Shown: positions 19,901 to 28,709, counted from the first letter of the stretch. The stretch: 64,000 nucleotides of DNA from Psychrobacter sp. JCM 18900 (GCF_904846625.1 NZ_CAJHBL010000003.1:434001-498000), one strand, 5' to 3'. Numbers and translations are program-made. The notes: a model not told the origin generated them from the sequence alone.

Positions 19901-21167
19901 TTTGACGCATGATAGATAGCGACAATGAACGCAAGTCACGAATCATACCATTGCCATGACAACGTGGGCAGATATAGCCTGTTGACTCTTCTAACGAAGG
20001 ACGTAGACGCTGACGGCTCATTTCCATTAGACCAAATTTAGAGATATCCCCAAATTGAACACGTGCACGGTCATATTTGGTCGCGTCGATTAGACGTTTT
20101 TCTACTTCTTTTTGGTGCTTGTTGTCATTCATGTCAATGAAATCAATGACAATTAAACCACCCATATCACGCAAACGAAGCTGACGAGCAATCTCGTCAG
20201 CTGCTTCTAAGTTGGTATGGTAAGCGGTCTCAGCAACGTCTGAACCTTTGGTTGACTTAGCTGAGTTAATATCGATAGAGACCAGTGCTTCTGTTTGGTC
20301 AATAACGATTGAACCACCTGATGGCAGACGAACTTCACGCTGATAAGCGGTTTCGATTTGCTTTTCGATATTAAAGCGCGAAAACATCGGCTCATAATCG
20401 GTATATTTGCGTAGCTTTTCGGCTTGTTTTGGCATTACCGCATCGATAAACCCAGCCGCTTCAATATAAGCATTTTCGTTATCAATCCAAATCTCAGCGA
20501 TATCATCACGCAGATAATCGCGAACAGCACGTGTGACGACGCCCGCTTCTTGGTGAACCAAGCGCGGTGAAGGGTATTTTTGGTTTTGTTCTTGAATGGC
20601 TTGCCAAATGTTGAGCAAGTGGTTTAGATCGTGCTGCAAGTCTTCTTGCGTTTTACCAATGCCAGCAGTACGGATGATGACACTCATGCCTTTTGGTAAA
20701 TCAAGGTTGCTCAGCATACGCTTCATATCTTCGCGCAGTTTGCCCGAGATTTGACGTGAGATACCACCGCCGCGAGGGTTGTTTGGCATCAATACCAGAT
20801 AGCGACCGGCTAATGACACATACGTCGATAGGGCAGCGCCTTTGTTGCCGCGCTCTTCTTTTTCGACTTGGACGATTAGCTCATCGCCTTCTTTGATCAG
20901 TTTTTTGATGTTTTCGTCACGTGGATTGCCGCTTAGGTATTCAGCAGAGATTTCTCGAATCGGCAAAAAGCCTTGGCGCTGAGATCCATATTCGACAAAT
21001 ACCGCTTCAAGCGATGGCTCGACACGGGTCACATGACCTTTATAAATGTTAGATTTTTTTTGCTCGCGAGTACGGTTTTCTAGGTCGAAATCGTACAGGT
21101 GGTTGCCTTTACATAAGGCGACACGAATCTCTTCGTTTTGAGTGGCGTTGATCAAAATGCGTTTCAT
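16983..21167 (-). CDS. rne: Ribonuclease E
   Basis: The main endoribonuclease for mRNA decay and rRNA/tRNA processing and scaffold of the degradosome. The catalytic half (about 1-510) has the S1 domain (about 36-120), catalytic aspartates D299 (V-S-I-D-I-N-S) and D342 (I-V-I-D-F-I-D-M), and the zinc-link C400-P-R-C403 for tetramer formation. The following 880 residues are almost entirely low-complexity (Asn, Gln, Ser, Asp, Lys, Glu) and disordered, with an arginine-rich block (R-R-R-R-K-P-R-K-S-R-S-S-K-P-R-Q-R-K) at about 690-715 that should bind RNA. At 1394 residues it is longer than the 1061-residue E. coli enzyme. The C-terminus has a basic motif (K-A-R-S-R-K-P-K). Ribosome site AGGAT precedes the ATG. 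Confidence 0.96.
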   Translation of the reverse strand: MKRILINATQNEEIRVALCKGNHLYDFDLENRTREQKKSNIYKGHVTRVEPSLEAVFVEYGSQRQGFLPIREISAEYLSGNPRDENIKKLIKEGDELIVQVEKEERGNKGAALSTYVSLAGRYLVLMPNNPRGGGISRQISGKLREDMKRMLSNLDLPKGMSVIIRTAGIGKTQEDLQHDLNHLLNIWQAIQEQNQKYPSPRLVHQEAGVVTRAVRDYLRDDIAEIWIDNENAYIEAAGFIDAVMPKQAEKLRKYTDYEPMFSRFNIEKQIETAYQREVRLPSGGSIVIDQTEALVSIDINSAKSTKGSDVAETAYHTNLEAADEIARQLRLRDMGGLIVIDFIDMNDNKHQKEVEKRLIDATKYDRARVQFGDISKFGLMEMSRQRLRPSLEESTGYICPRCHGNGMIRDLRSLSLSIMRQIEQIALKERQGEVQAEVPTDIAAFLLNEKRDSLVYLEQDSGTRITILPHAHLESPNFKLHFNRDGFAPSSYERITDTQQQEHSDLGYNVDWQTAEKERPEQQPTRQPRKTADDKQSRSNTQQNAATQAQNDTVSHSNDRRNHKNTNDVSPAHAPQANKTASVAAPMAPQTQSVEATAQPKAVAWLSNLFAQAPQATTTPSVSSRDAAEAIEALVNTGAQSLGSFGQVDSNALNSAATTSEQPTQQNNSQKNDSQQSDNNANRQQARRNDSDTDDSSNEDRRRRKPRKSRSSKPRQRKETTDEATGNVNSSSESTGSNNADDKSSDTQDQRQQDKRQNDNKRTNDRNRNNRQDSNQQNSNRNASERSDADNENSSKADEQTRTKRKSHSQRGSRGKLERGETLTADSVKQSKQQNARNNDAANSKNQHSARRNQDPNEVVLQVNEAPTELKAPEVVHLSLDDSKSTQAKTQPSEKQSATNNVAKDERSNETAAQKPTDKHSSSEQNTGKQNTSAPNADKKNDNEKSTVEVNANQVNDDKRESTVQAKVQNDVPKHEQAAEEKKAPVVVEAQSTSTSNTESKAEAPTSVTTDVEEAKETQTPKQQETRTAENVSKSDEAQNTQADSNSASTSNVSNSALELTHEALFGARYVTAEKFGQASNDPRVVLAQQAAQADKPAATNVPAIRGTVGEFIRATLPNAQTRLAEEGIINCFIATIALYNEQSQSTANSSDAASQSFDFSNYGYQPLAADYLARFESMTQAVSQFAAAQGKTDVEPRAITKRASNDPRGQHPDYQESAVLSVPAEQVSDAKPAITEQADSEFNAHDVEATALANQAQTDDISVDSEQLLEVERAQSEAKDAEVETSTEQTVNEVEDAAENIAAETEQTTDSAVEESTKEASKEDSQAAKSKTTIASYKNMIENVAEQLLPQTGMFNLTTPKVPKARSRKPKTEHKKPTQAEKLASDDVDSDS

Positions 21168-22343
21168 ATTTGTATCCTATGAGTACGCATGACAACGATA
21201 AGACAGTCTTTAGGACATAGTGGCAAGTGTGGCTAATATTGTGATTAGCGTGTGTAGATGTTCATTAACGGTAGAACGTAAATCGTGGGTTTCATAAAGC
21301 ACATGGGCTTTTTCAATGGCTTTTTTTTACCTGAAGTAATGAGCGGCGCTCACGTCAATATCAGTAATATAGGGTGTAAGGCTATGGTACTTATATTTTA
21401 TCATCAGTAAACTTGGTACATATATGATTGGGTCAGCGCGTCAAAGCGTTCTTATTCTCAGTACGTTCTATTGGTAGTGATTTCAGCGCACGTTGTAAGC
21501 GTGGGCGAGGGTCAGTTACAGTTCTAAAAAATACTGATATTAAAAAGGCGTAGTGCTGTTGCCATTCATCCATCAAAGTCTAACAATAATATCGCGGTCA
21601 TGATTACTACTATATAGTGGTGTCATTCAGCGGTTGTTTATTCAGGCGAAGCAATTGGTTACTCTTTGTTTATCGTTCTTTGTATAACGTCAATAATATC
21701 TTGGGTGTCTCAAGGTTAGGTGTCGCAGCTTTTGTTATCAGCGGGGCGTACTTGGCAAACAGAGTAATGGACCAGCTTGTCAGCGTGGTATCGTATTTAC
21801 ATTGTTATCGTCATCTGTTTGACCACCAATACTTAGGCAGCTATCGATATACTTTTCGATCCTAACGCTAAACTACCCATACTTGCTCAACTATGCTGGC
21901 ATAAAGAACCATCAGATAAATAGTCATTAAATAATGATTGATTATCGAGTACGGTCGTTGTCATGCAATTAGTGAGTCAGTGTTGTGTTGTAATCGGTTA
22001 ATAAGCTGATTTATTATCAGCGTTATTAACGCGATGGTATTTAGTGTCACTATTTATTTTATGGTACCGAATAACATTCAGTACAGTATTTTTAATTTGT
22101 AGGGCTATATTTGGTAAGTAATACCTCTAAATAAATAACGCGCCCTAAAATCAGATGAAACGTGTCAGGTAAGCAGGATAATAAATAGTGTCAACCTCTT
22201 TACTGGCAAGTAGTAGAAAACTAACAAGCGATAAAATGGTGGTCAACTATTTGTAACAACAATGATTATTGCTGTCGCCTCTGCTTAATTGTCGCTCAAC
22301 ATGCTAAACTATAGCAAATCTTTGTGTAAATACCTAACTAAAA
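21168..22343. other. Long gap between rne and rluC, with inverted repeat
   Basis: A 1176-base stretch between divergent genes with no convincing coding sequence; an 82-codon frame at 21617-21865 lacks any support. In E. coli a long rne leader mediates autoregulation by RNase E, so part of this gap probably is the rne 5' untranslated region. A strong inverted repeat lies at 21997-22030. A weak candidate rluC promoter is TTGTCG (22289) with TATAGC (22310). Confidence 0.55.
21997..22030. repeat. Inverted repeat in rne-rluC gap
   Basis: GTTAATAAGCTGAT, loop TTATT, ATCAGC-g-TTATTAAC: 14 paired bases with one bulged G. There is no T run on either side, so it is a structured leader, an operator or an RNA processing site rather than a terminator. 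Confidence 0.7.
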
Positions 22344-23369
22344 ATGACAAACTCAAAAATGACTGACGACGCTACTACCCATGAAGCCCCTGCTATTTTT
22401 AATAGCAAAACACGCCCACAAAGCGCTGACGATGAGATTAGCAACTTCGGTAAGGTGAACTACCTCGAAGTAACGCGCCATCAACACGATCAGCGTTTGG
22501 ATAACTTTTTGTTAAACCGTTTAAAAGGTTTGCCAAAATCACATATCTATAAAATGATTCGCTCAGATGAGATACGCGTCAATAATAAGCGCTGTAAAGC
22601 ACACGATAGAGTGCAGCGTGAAGATGTGGTACGTATCGCCCCTGTAGAGCTAGCAACGCGCGAGAAACCAATTATTAGTACCGAATTTGCCAAAAGCTTG
22701 CTGGCGCGCGTGGTCTATGAAGATGACGGTTTGCTAGTGCTGAATAAGCCTTCTGGTATCGCTGTGCATGGCGGTAGCGGCTTGGACTTTGGGGTTATCG
22801 AAGCCATGCGTGAAGTGACGGGTAAAAAATACCTAGAGCTAATCCATCGCATTGATAAAGACACATCAGGGCTACTGATGATTTCCAAAAAACGCTCAAC
22901 GCTCAAAGTATTGCAGCAGCATTTGGTAGACAAGACCATTCAGAAGCACTATCTGTGTCTTGCCAAAGGTCAACCGGCGCTTAATGAGCAGCGTATCAAT
23001 GCGCCATTGCTACGTTACACGCTTGCCAGTGGTGAGCGCCGAGTGAAAGTAGATAGCCAAGACCCACAAGCGAAAGAAAGCCAGACTGATATTATTATCC
23101 ATGATCGCTTTACGATTAATAGTCAGCCAGTCAGCTTAATTGAAGCCAAGCCATTGACGGGTCGCACTCATCAAATCCGTGTGCATTTAGCACATATCGG
23201 CCATGCCATTTTAGGTGATGACAAATATAACGTTCATGACAAATCAGGCGTCCATCGTCTGTGTCTACATGCATGGCGCTTAGACATCCCAGGCTACAAG
23301 ACTATTACTGCGCCATTGCCAGACGATATGGCAGATTGGTTACCAGAAACAACGAAATTGCCTGAATAG
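22344..23369 (+). CDS. rluC: 23S rRNA pseudouridine synthase RluC
   Basis: Makes pseudouridines at 955, 2504 and 2580 of 23S rRNA (E. coli numbering). The 341-residue protein has an S4 RNA-binding domain (about 50-110; R-L-D-N-F-L-L-N-R-L) and a RluA-type catalytic domain with the signature H-R-I-D-K-D-T-S-G-L-L (catalytic Asp) near residue 172 and G-R-T-H-Q-I-R-V-H near 273. It begins with a 35-residue polar N-terminal extension. Divergent rne and rluC, followed by a HAD phosphatase gene, is the usual order in Pseudomonas and Moraxellaceae. RluC rather than RluD is inferred from this context. Confidence 0.93.
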   Translation: MTNSKMTDDATTHEAPAIFNSKTRPQSADDEISNFGKVNYLEVTRHQHDQRLDNFLLNRLKGLPKSHIYKMIRSDEIRVNNKRCKAHDRVQREDVVRIAPVELATREKPIISTEFAKSLLARVVYEDDGLLVLNKPSGIAVHGGSGLDFGVIEAMREVTGKKYLELIHRIDKDTSGLLMISKKRSTLKVLQQHLVDKTIQKHYLCLAKGQPALNEQRINAPLLRYTLASGERRVKVDSQDPQAKESQTDIIIHDRFTINSQPVSLIEAKPLTGRTHQIRVHLAHIGHAILGDDKYNVHDKSGVHRLCLHAWRLDIPGYKTITAPLPDDMADWLPETTKLPE

Positions 23370-23413
23370 TTTTTCAAAATAAACTCTTAAGCCAAACTCT
23401 TTTGTATTTTCCT

Positions 23414-23462
23414 AAACGTCACGATATCTTATTTTTACGAATAAGCCACCGTGACGTTTTAG
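23414..23462 (+). terminator. Intrinsic terminator of rluC
   Basis: AAACGTCACG and CGTGACGTTTT form a 10-bp stem around a 26-base loop that itself contains CTTAT/ATAAG. Confidence 0.6.
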
Positions 23463-23501
23463 TATCTGCTATTTATTACTGTTATTCATTAAGGTAACTC
23501 C

Positions 23502-24209
23502 ATGACCAAACCAGCTATAACTTCAGAACGCATTATAAATGCTCAATCATCAGCAGAACACAATCTGTCTGACAAGACGTTGATTATTTTTGATTGGGAC
23601 GGCACGCTAATGGATTCAATCGGCCTGATTGTTGATTCTATGCATGTGGCTGGTGAAGCACATGGGTTTAAGACGACTGATAAAGCTGTAAAAGACATCA
23701 TTGGTCTGAGCTTAATGAATGGCATTAAGATTTTATATCCGCAGGCAAACGATACGCAGTTGCTTGAGATTCAGCAAACCTATGCAGAGTACTATATTGC
23801 CAATAGTCATAGTACGCCGCTATTTGAACCGATAGAGCATATGTTGCAAACTTTGCAGCAGCAGGGAAAAACGCTCGCCGTAGCAACTGGTAAAAAAAGA
23901 AAAGGGCTAGATCGTGTATTAGATGCTTCAGATAGCCATGATTATTTTGCGATTACGCGGTGTGCTGATGAGTCAGGCTCAAAACCTGATCCGCAGATGT
24001 TAACCGATATTTTGGAATACACGCAGCAGCAGGTTTCTGATGCTGTGTTTATCGGCGACAGTATCTATGACATTCAAATGGCAACAGCATTGGGCATGAC
24101 CAGTATAGCGGTGAACTATGGTACGGCAACGAGTGCAGAGCTTGCGGGGCAAAATCCAACCTACCAAGTTGATACTCCACAAGCGCTAGTGGGTTTGCTA
24201 TGCGGGTAG
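23502..24209 (+). CDS. HAD-superfamily phosphatase (Gph-like)
   Basis: A 235-residue soluble haloacid dehalogenase-type hydrolase. Motif I is F-D-W-D-G-T-L-M-D-S (nucleophile and acid/base aspartates) at about 30-40. Motif II is V-A-T-G-K near 127, motif III the lysine in S-K-P-D-P, and motif IV F-I-G-D-S-I-Y-D-I. It resembles phosphoglycolate phosphatases, but the substrate cannot be fixed from sequence. It carries a roughly 25-residue polar N-terminal extension. It follows rluC as in related genomes, and a bidirectional terminator separates it from engB. Confidence 0.88.
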   Translation: MTKPAITSERIINAQSSAEHNLSDKTLIIFDWDGTLMDSIGLIVDSMHVAGEAHGFKTTDKAVKDIIGLSLMNGIKILYPQANDTQLLEIQQTYAEYYIANSHSTPLFEPIEHMLQTLQQQGKTLAVATGKKRKGLDRVLDASDSHDYFAITRCADESGSKPDPQMLTDILEYTQQQVSDAVFIGDSIYDIQMATALGMTSIAVNYGTATSAELAGQNPTYQVDTPQALVGLLCG

Positions 24210-24275
24210 AGCTACTTTTATAATTCTCGTTATTTTTATAGCATGCCGATGATAATAATGAGTGAATAAACAGAC

Positions 24276-24319
24276 AATAAAAAAGGGTTTATCGTAATAG
24301 CGATAAACCCTTTTTATTA
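24276..24319. terminator. Bidirectional terminator between HAD gene and engB
   Basis: AATAAAAAAGGGTTTATCG, loop TAATAG, CGATAAACCCTTTTTATT. Confidence 0.88.
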
Positions 24320-24332
24320 AAGACAACGATAT

Positions 24333-25103
24333 TTATTTGTTTTCTTTATCAACGCTTTCTTTTTCACCGCTTTCCTTTTCAATAGCGTCTTCTAACTCAT
24401 CGCCTTCTAGCAACGCAAAAGATGACTCGATAATTTTATCTGCATCAAGCTGATACTCATACCAGTTGCCCATTATCCCAGCCAACTCGTCAAGACCTTC
24501 TTTTCTGAGAGCCGAAAACAACTGAATGGTACAGTTTAAGCCCAATTTTTTCAGCCTTTTACGAGTCTCAAGGAGAGCGTTTTTAGAAGCACCGTACTTC
24601 AGTTTATCTGCTTTAGTTAGCAGAATGTGTACTGGTAGTTCACCATCGTTTGCCCAGTGCAGCATTTGCTCATCAAAAAACTTAAGCGGATGACGAATAT
24701 CTGTCATCAATACCAGACCTGCAAGGCTTGAGCGTGATACCAAGTATTCTTCTAGCTCAACCTGCCATTCTTTTTTCATCTCTAGCGGAACAGCTGCATA
24801 GCCGTAACCAGGCAAATCGACCAAACGTCTGTCAGTATCACCGATACTAAAAAAGTTAATCATCTGCGTGCGTCCAGGCGTTTTAGACGAGCGAGCCAAT
24901 TGACGCTGATTGGTTAAGGCGTTGATGGCTGATGATTTGCCAGCGTTTGAGCGACCTGCAAAAGCGACCTCCAATCCCATATCAGGTGGACAGAGACGAA
25001 AGGTAGGTGCTGACATCATAAACTCAGTTTGCTGAATTTTTTGACGAGATTTGGTATTGAACAAAGCATGTTCAGCGGCGACATCGTTAAACGGGGTACT
25101 CAT
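24333..25103 (-). CDS. engB: Ribosome biogenesis GTPase EngB/YsxC
   Basis: A 256-residue YihA/YsxC-type GTPase needed for 50S subunit assembly and cell division. G1 is G-R-S-N-A-G-K-S-S (residues 50-58), G2 lies around G-R-T-Q, G3 is D-L-P-G-Y-G, G4 is T-K-A-D-K and G5 is around F-S-A. The protein ends in a roughly 40-residue acidic Glu/Lys-rich tail (E-K-E-S-G-E-K-E-S) beyond the usual family length of about 200. It is divergent from the cytochrome c5 gene, and in related genomes it commonly lies next to a c-type cytochrome gene. Confidence 0.95.
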   Translation of the reverse strand: MSTPFNDVAAEHALFNTKSRQKIQQTEFMMSAPTFRLCPPDMGLEVAFAGRSNAGKSSAINALTNQRQLARSSKTPGRTQMINFFSIGDTDRRLVDLPGYGYAAVPLEMKKEWQVELEEYLVSRSSLAGLVLMTDIRHPLKFFDEQMLHWANDGELPVHILLTKADKLKYGASKNALLETRKRLKKLGLNCTIQLFSALRKEGLDELAGIMGNWYEYQLDADKIIESSFALLEGDELEDAIEKESGEKESVDKENK

Positions 25104-25506
25104 AAATGGCTCATTAATCTTAAAAATTGGATGCGATTATAAAATTTTAGTCAGCTGATGATTCAAGTCATCGGTGCGGTCAAGTAATTGGTAAAGCAAT
25201 AGGTAAAGCAAGTTAAAAGGCTATTATTCATCAATACAGTTATGTGCAAATCATAAAGGTAGCTATTCAATATTACTGGCTATTCTATACTATTCCGCGT
25301 CTTACTTATTGAAATAACTGCGATTAGCATCATATAAATAGTAGGATAACATTAAAGTTGGCCAGTCATTACGACAAGTTCTCAGCTTTAACAAAGCCAT
25401 ATCCAAATTCTCTATGTTTATATGACATATATTGTTACAATGTTTAACGAAGGATGTTTAATAGAACGATTGATGAGACACGTGAAATATCACGAGGAGG
25501 TGCTCT
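25104..25506. other. Intergenic region engB-cytochrome c5
   Basis: About 400 bases between divergent genes. A strong ribosome site (GAGGAGGTG) is found just before 25507. No gene is visible; the promoters are not obvious. Confidence 0.45.
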
Positions 25507-25842
25507 ATGTTTTCAATCAGTAAACTTCTTAGCAAGAGTTATCGCGCTATAACGGCTAGCAGTGCTGCACTATTATTAAGTGGCATTATGATTAGCAGCG
25601 CAAGTGCGGCAGATATCGCTACTACCTATAATAACTCATGTGCAGCCTGTCACGATAGTGGGGCGTTGAATGCCATCAAAAAAGGTGATAGTGCCAAATG
25701 GCAACAGCTGATTAAACAAAAAAGTATGCCGACGCTTATCAAGTCTGTCAAAGGTGGGATGCCGCAAATGCCAGCAGGTGGTCTTTGCGACAAATGTAGT
25801 GATGACGATTATCGTAAACTTATCGAATATATGAGCAAATAA
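25507..25842 (+). CDS. Cytochrome c5
   Basis: A 111-residue periplasmic monohaem cytochrome. The signal peptide ends around S-A-S-A-A-D. The haem site is C-A-A-C-H, and the sixth ligand Met lies in G-G-M-P-Q-M-P-A-G-G. The C-terminal G-G-L-C-D-K-C pair is the extra disulfide typical of the c5 family. It should carry electrons from quinol-cytochrome c reductase or nitrite/oxygen pathways to a terminal oxidase. Cytochrome c4 is encoded 320 bases downstream, but a terminator-like hairpin lies between them. Confidence 0.9.
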   Translation: MFSISKLLSKSYRAITASSAALLLSGIMISSASAADIATTYNNSCAACHDSGALNAIKKGDSAKWQQLIKQKSMPTLIKSVKGGMPQMPAGGLCDKCSDDDYRKLIEYMSK

Positions 25843-25875
25843 TCGACTTATAAATATAAGCTAAGCATATAAAAT

Positions 25876-25913
25876 AAAGCGCTGGGCTAATAACCTATCT
25901 GCGCTTTTTGTTT
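25876..25913 (+). terminator. Intrinsic terminator of cytochrome c5 gene
   Basis: AAAGCGC, 18-base loop, GCGCTTTTTGTTTTT. Confidence 0.6.
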
Positions 25914-26160
25914 TTGCGTCATATTGTATATTGTGTTGCCAGAAAACTGATGGATACTATGATTAAGTAGGCAAATGATACAAAGTCTTGCTATAATAAT
26001 CGAAAATAAACCCTGATGTTAGTAAGTACTTTCAGACTGCTTGTGTCCAAGACCTCAAAATATACGCCATTCTCATGATTAAAGAGACGGCTATATCAGG
26101 TATCTTACCAGTGCAATCACTCTAAATAATGCTTACGCCGAGCTAGTAGGATTTGTATCA
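25914..26160. other. Spacer before cytochrome c4 gene
   Basis: Contains only the candidate c4 promoter. I see no gene here. Confidence 0.45.
25989..25997 (+). promoter_or_regulatory. Extended -10 element upstream of cytochrome c4
   Basis: TG-C-TATAAT is a perfect extended -10. No -35 is seen at normal spacing. It would give a leader of about 155 bases. Confidence 0.4.
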
Positions 26161-26829
26161 ATGAAAAAGTTAATCGCTGCTGCCAGCTTATGCGTTGCAA
26201 GTTTCAGCGTACAAGCTGCTATTATTGTTCCTGAATATGACGTCAATGCAGGTCAAAAAGTTGCAGAAACCGTTTGTGCCGCTTGTCATGGTCTTAATGG
26301 GGTCAGCATTGTTCCTGCACAGCCAAACCTTGGCGGCCAAAACGTAAAGTACCTATATAAACAGCTAGTCAACTTTAAAGCAGGTTATCGCAAAAACGGT
26401 ATTATGCAGTCACAAGTTGCTAACCTGTCTCAACAAGACCTAGCAAACGTAGCAGGTTACTATGCCAGTCAAGCGCCTTGGGGCGTCGGCTACGGCAATC
26501 CTGCAACCAACCAAGAAGCGACTAAGCTATTCTTGGGCGGCGATAAGTCGCGCGGTGTCATTGGCTGTGCTGGCTGTCATGGTCCAGATGCTGCAGGTAA
26601 TACTTGGGCTGCATTTCCAAAGCTAGGCGGACAGCACGCTCAGTATATTGCTACTCAGCTAAAACTATTCCGTGCCGCTGGACGTGTTGATGATATCGAT
26701 AGCGATGATCAAAAACGAGTCAATGATGCAGCCAAAGAAGGCGAGATGGGTATGATGCAAACGGTTGCATCGAAACTATCAGATCGTGACATTCGTATCT
26801 TGTCAGACTATGTAAGTGCTATTCACTAA
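26161..26829 (+). CDS. Cytochrome c4 (dihaem)
   Basis: A 222-residue dihaem periplasmic cytochrome. The signal peptide (K-K-L-I-A-A-A-S-L-C-V-A-S-F-S-V-Q-A) is followed by two homologous domains, each with one haem site: C-A-A-C-H at about residues 39-43 and C-A-G-C-H at about 136-140. Met ligands lie in K-N-G-I-M-Q and E-M-G-M-M-Q. It is the usual electron donor to cbb3 or related oxidases in this group. It matches the two-domain c4 length. It ends in a good terminator. Confidence 0.92.
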   Translation: MKKLIAAASLCVASFSVQAAIIVPEYDVNAGQKVAETVCAACHGLNGVSIVPAQPNLGGQNVKYLYKQLVNFKAGYRKNGIMQSQVANLSQQDLANVAGYYASQAPWGVGYGNPATNQEATKLFLGGDKSRGVIGCAGCHGPDAAGNTWAAFPKLGGQHAQYIATQLKLFRAAGRVDDIDSDDQKRVNDAAKEGEMGMMQTVASKLSDRDIRILSDYVSAIH

Positions 26830-26935
26830 TTGAGTCGCACTGATGCGATATCTGATACATGCTTTGCTTTGCATAGAAGGCCATTGAGTAAAGCCACTGA
26901 GTATTGAATCGCATATTGATTATATCTGAATGACT

Positions 26936-26959
26936 AAACCCCGATTTCGGGGTTTTTTT
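26936..26959 (+). terminator. Intrinsic terminator of cytochrome c4 gene
   Basis: AAACCCCGA and TCGGGGTTTTTT with a short loop. Confidence 0.85.
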
Positions 26960-27183
26960 ATAACTGTTTGTCCCTTATATTAAGACAGTATTTAGATGAA
27001 TTCATTTACAGAAGCCAGTCGTTGCTCTGTATAATTATAAATTATCGTTATTCACTTTATACCGATTTTCAAAATACGATTAGCCTTGTTAAACATGTTC
27101 AGTCTATTATGCGTGGTACTTGCACTTGTTTTGTTTGCTAATACAGTTTTTGTGAATGGTATTAGATCGTTTGGATTGAAATT
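26960..27183. other. Spacer before membrane protein gene
   Basis: AT-rich sequence with no visible gene; presumably the promoter of the 27184 gene. Confidence 0.4.
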
Positions 27184-28317
27184 ATGATGATCCGTTATGC
27201 TTCTTATTTTATCGCGGCGCTACTACCGTTATTGCTATTTCGTTGGTTTGCACCTGCGTCAATTGGTGAGATTGATTTTTGGCTACTATGGCTATTAGCC
27301 ATGGTATTGGTTGCGCTGCCAGTTGTTTACGCTGAGATAGCGTTGGCCTATCGCAGTGTCGAAGGCCCTCTGGCGGGTATGCAAAAGCTCACTCGTGAAG
27401 CAGATGTCAGTCCGATATGGCGCAGCTTTGGTTGGTTAGCGGCGCTGGTCTCTATTGTGATTGCAGCGTTGGTCATATCTGGTGCAAGTACAGGTATATT
27501 GTCTGCATTAACTGCGCTAAATAGCGTACCCGATGTACCTAGCTTCGCAGTTGCTGCAGGCCTGATGGTCATTGCGTTACTCTTAAGCTTGCTGGGTATT
27601 ACGCCTTTACCTATTGGCTTAGGGTTGATGGTAATAGGGTTGCTACTAGGGTTCGCAAACGGTGTACCAAATGCTGGTTTTGCCATGACTGATGTCAATT
27701 TGACGGAATGGGCACGCGCAGTCGCGTTAGCGTTAGTGAGTGTCGGTGCGGGTACAGGACTATACTGGTTCGGTCAGAACTTGGTGAGTAAGCAGACAGT
27801 CACAGCAGTAGAAGCAAACAATCAGCAAACAAAAAACAGAGCAGCTACTCGTGAGTACCGTGCAACCAAGTTAGTGTTACCGATTTGGATATTGCAACTG
27901 CTGATAGGAGTAGTGGCTTTATTTACTAGTGGTATGTCGCTACCACCAATTGGACAACTGTTATATTGGGGCGGGGTGTTATTTGTATCCAGTTATTTGC
28001 TACATTACAGCACGCAACAGTTAACGCACAAATTTGGATTATTGGTTAGTTTGATAATCACTTTTGCTGTAGCGTTACTATTAGTGGTTGCGATTCCGAC
28101 AGCATGGTTAGTTGGCATCTTAGTCATTATTAGTAGCATTGCTGTACTATTATTATCAGTATTTGTTGGTTGGCAGATGAAGATTAGCCATCTACGTAAG
28201 TCGTTAAATTTCAGCAATGAAGCAGTTTATAACTTGTGGCGAGTGGCGATACGTTTAGTCGTACCATTAGCATTACTGCTAGCATTGATAGGTTGGGTGA
28301 TGCAGTGGTTGAGCTAA
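27184..28317 (+). CDS. Multispanning membrane protein, possibly a reduced NSS-type transporter
   Basis: A 377-residue hydrophobic protein with about 10 membrane segments and a single polar loop (about 200-225, V-E-A-N-N-Q-Q-T-K-N-R). I do not recognise the family with certainty. The segment L-P-V-V-Y-A-E-I-A-L-A-Y-R-S near residue 50 and V-S-V-G-A-G-T-G-L-Y-W-F-G near 190 resemble TM2 and TM6 motifs of neurotransmitter:sodium symporters, but the protein is much shorter than the 450-600 residues of true NSS members. Its 3' end overlaps rnfH, suggesting translational coupling. Could be a divergent transporter or a family of unknown function. Confidence 0.6.
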   Translation: MMIRYASYFIAALLPLLLFRWFAPASIGEIDFWLLWLLAMVLVALPVVYAEIALAYRSVEGPLAGMQKLTREADVSPIWRSFGWLAALVSIVIAALVISGASTGILSALTALNSVPDVPSFAVAAGLMVIALLLSLLGITPLPIGLGLMVIGLLLGFANGVPNAGFAMTDVNLTEWARAVALALVSVGAGTGLYWFGQNLVSKQTVTAVEANNQQTKNRAATREYRATKLVLPIWILQLLIGVVALFTSGMSLPPIGQLLYWGGVLFVSSYLLHYSTQQLTHKFGLLVSLIITFAVALLLVVAIPTAWLVGILVIISSIAVLLLSVFVGWQMKISHLRKSLNFSNEAVYNLWRVAIRLVVPLALLLALIGWVMQWLS

Positions 28318-28676
28318 CAGTCGAAGGTCGTGACAACAGCGTGCCACAGTCTACTCAAGCTAACTTAATGACCGTATATCTGGCGTATGCTGAAGATGAG
28401 CAGCGCCAGCATTATTTGGCGTTACAGGTTTGCCGTGGCACCAATTTGTATGAAGCGTTGGCGCAAGCAGGGTGGCTTGAGAAATTTGCAGAACTGGCGA
28501 AGTGGTGTGAGCAAGTAATAGATATCACCACGCCAACTGCGAAACGTTGGCATGTAGGGATTTATGCACAGAAACAGCCATTAAGTTATTTGCTACAGCC
28601 TTTTGACCGTATCGAGGTATATCGCAGTTTAAGCGCTGATCCTATGTCTCAGCGCAAAAATAAATCTCGTAGCTAA
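28305..28676 (+). CDS. rnfH: RnfH family protein (UPF0125, ubiquitin-like fold)
   Basis: About 123 residues when begun at GTG 28305, which overlaps the last codons of the membrane-protein gene; TTG 28293 is an alternative. Recognisable features are T-V-Y-L-A-Y-A-E near residue 20, L-Q-V-C-R-G-T-N-L-Y-E-A-L and W-H-V-G-I-Y-A-Q-K ... L-Q-P-F-D-R-I-E-V-Y-R-S-L, the characteristic RnfH C-terminal half. The molecular role is unknown; it often neighbours ratA and bamE. Here bamE converges from downstream; no ratA is present. Confidence 0.8.
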   Translation: MVELTVEGRDNSVPQSTQANLMTVYLAYAEDEQRQHYLALQVCRGTNLYEALAQAGWLEKFAELAKWCEQVIDITTPTAKRWHVGIYAQKQPLSYLLQPFDRIEVYRSLSADPMSQRKNKSRS

Positions 28677-28709
28677 CCGTTAATCATCTAAGCTAATAGG
28701 CTTCGCTGA

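Noticed and set aside
21617..21865. 82-codon frame in the rne-rluC gap
   Set aside because: No ribosome site, no recognisable motif; most likely chance.
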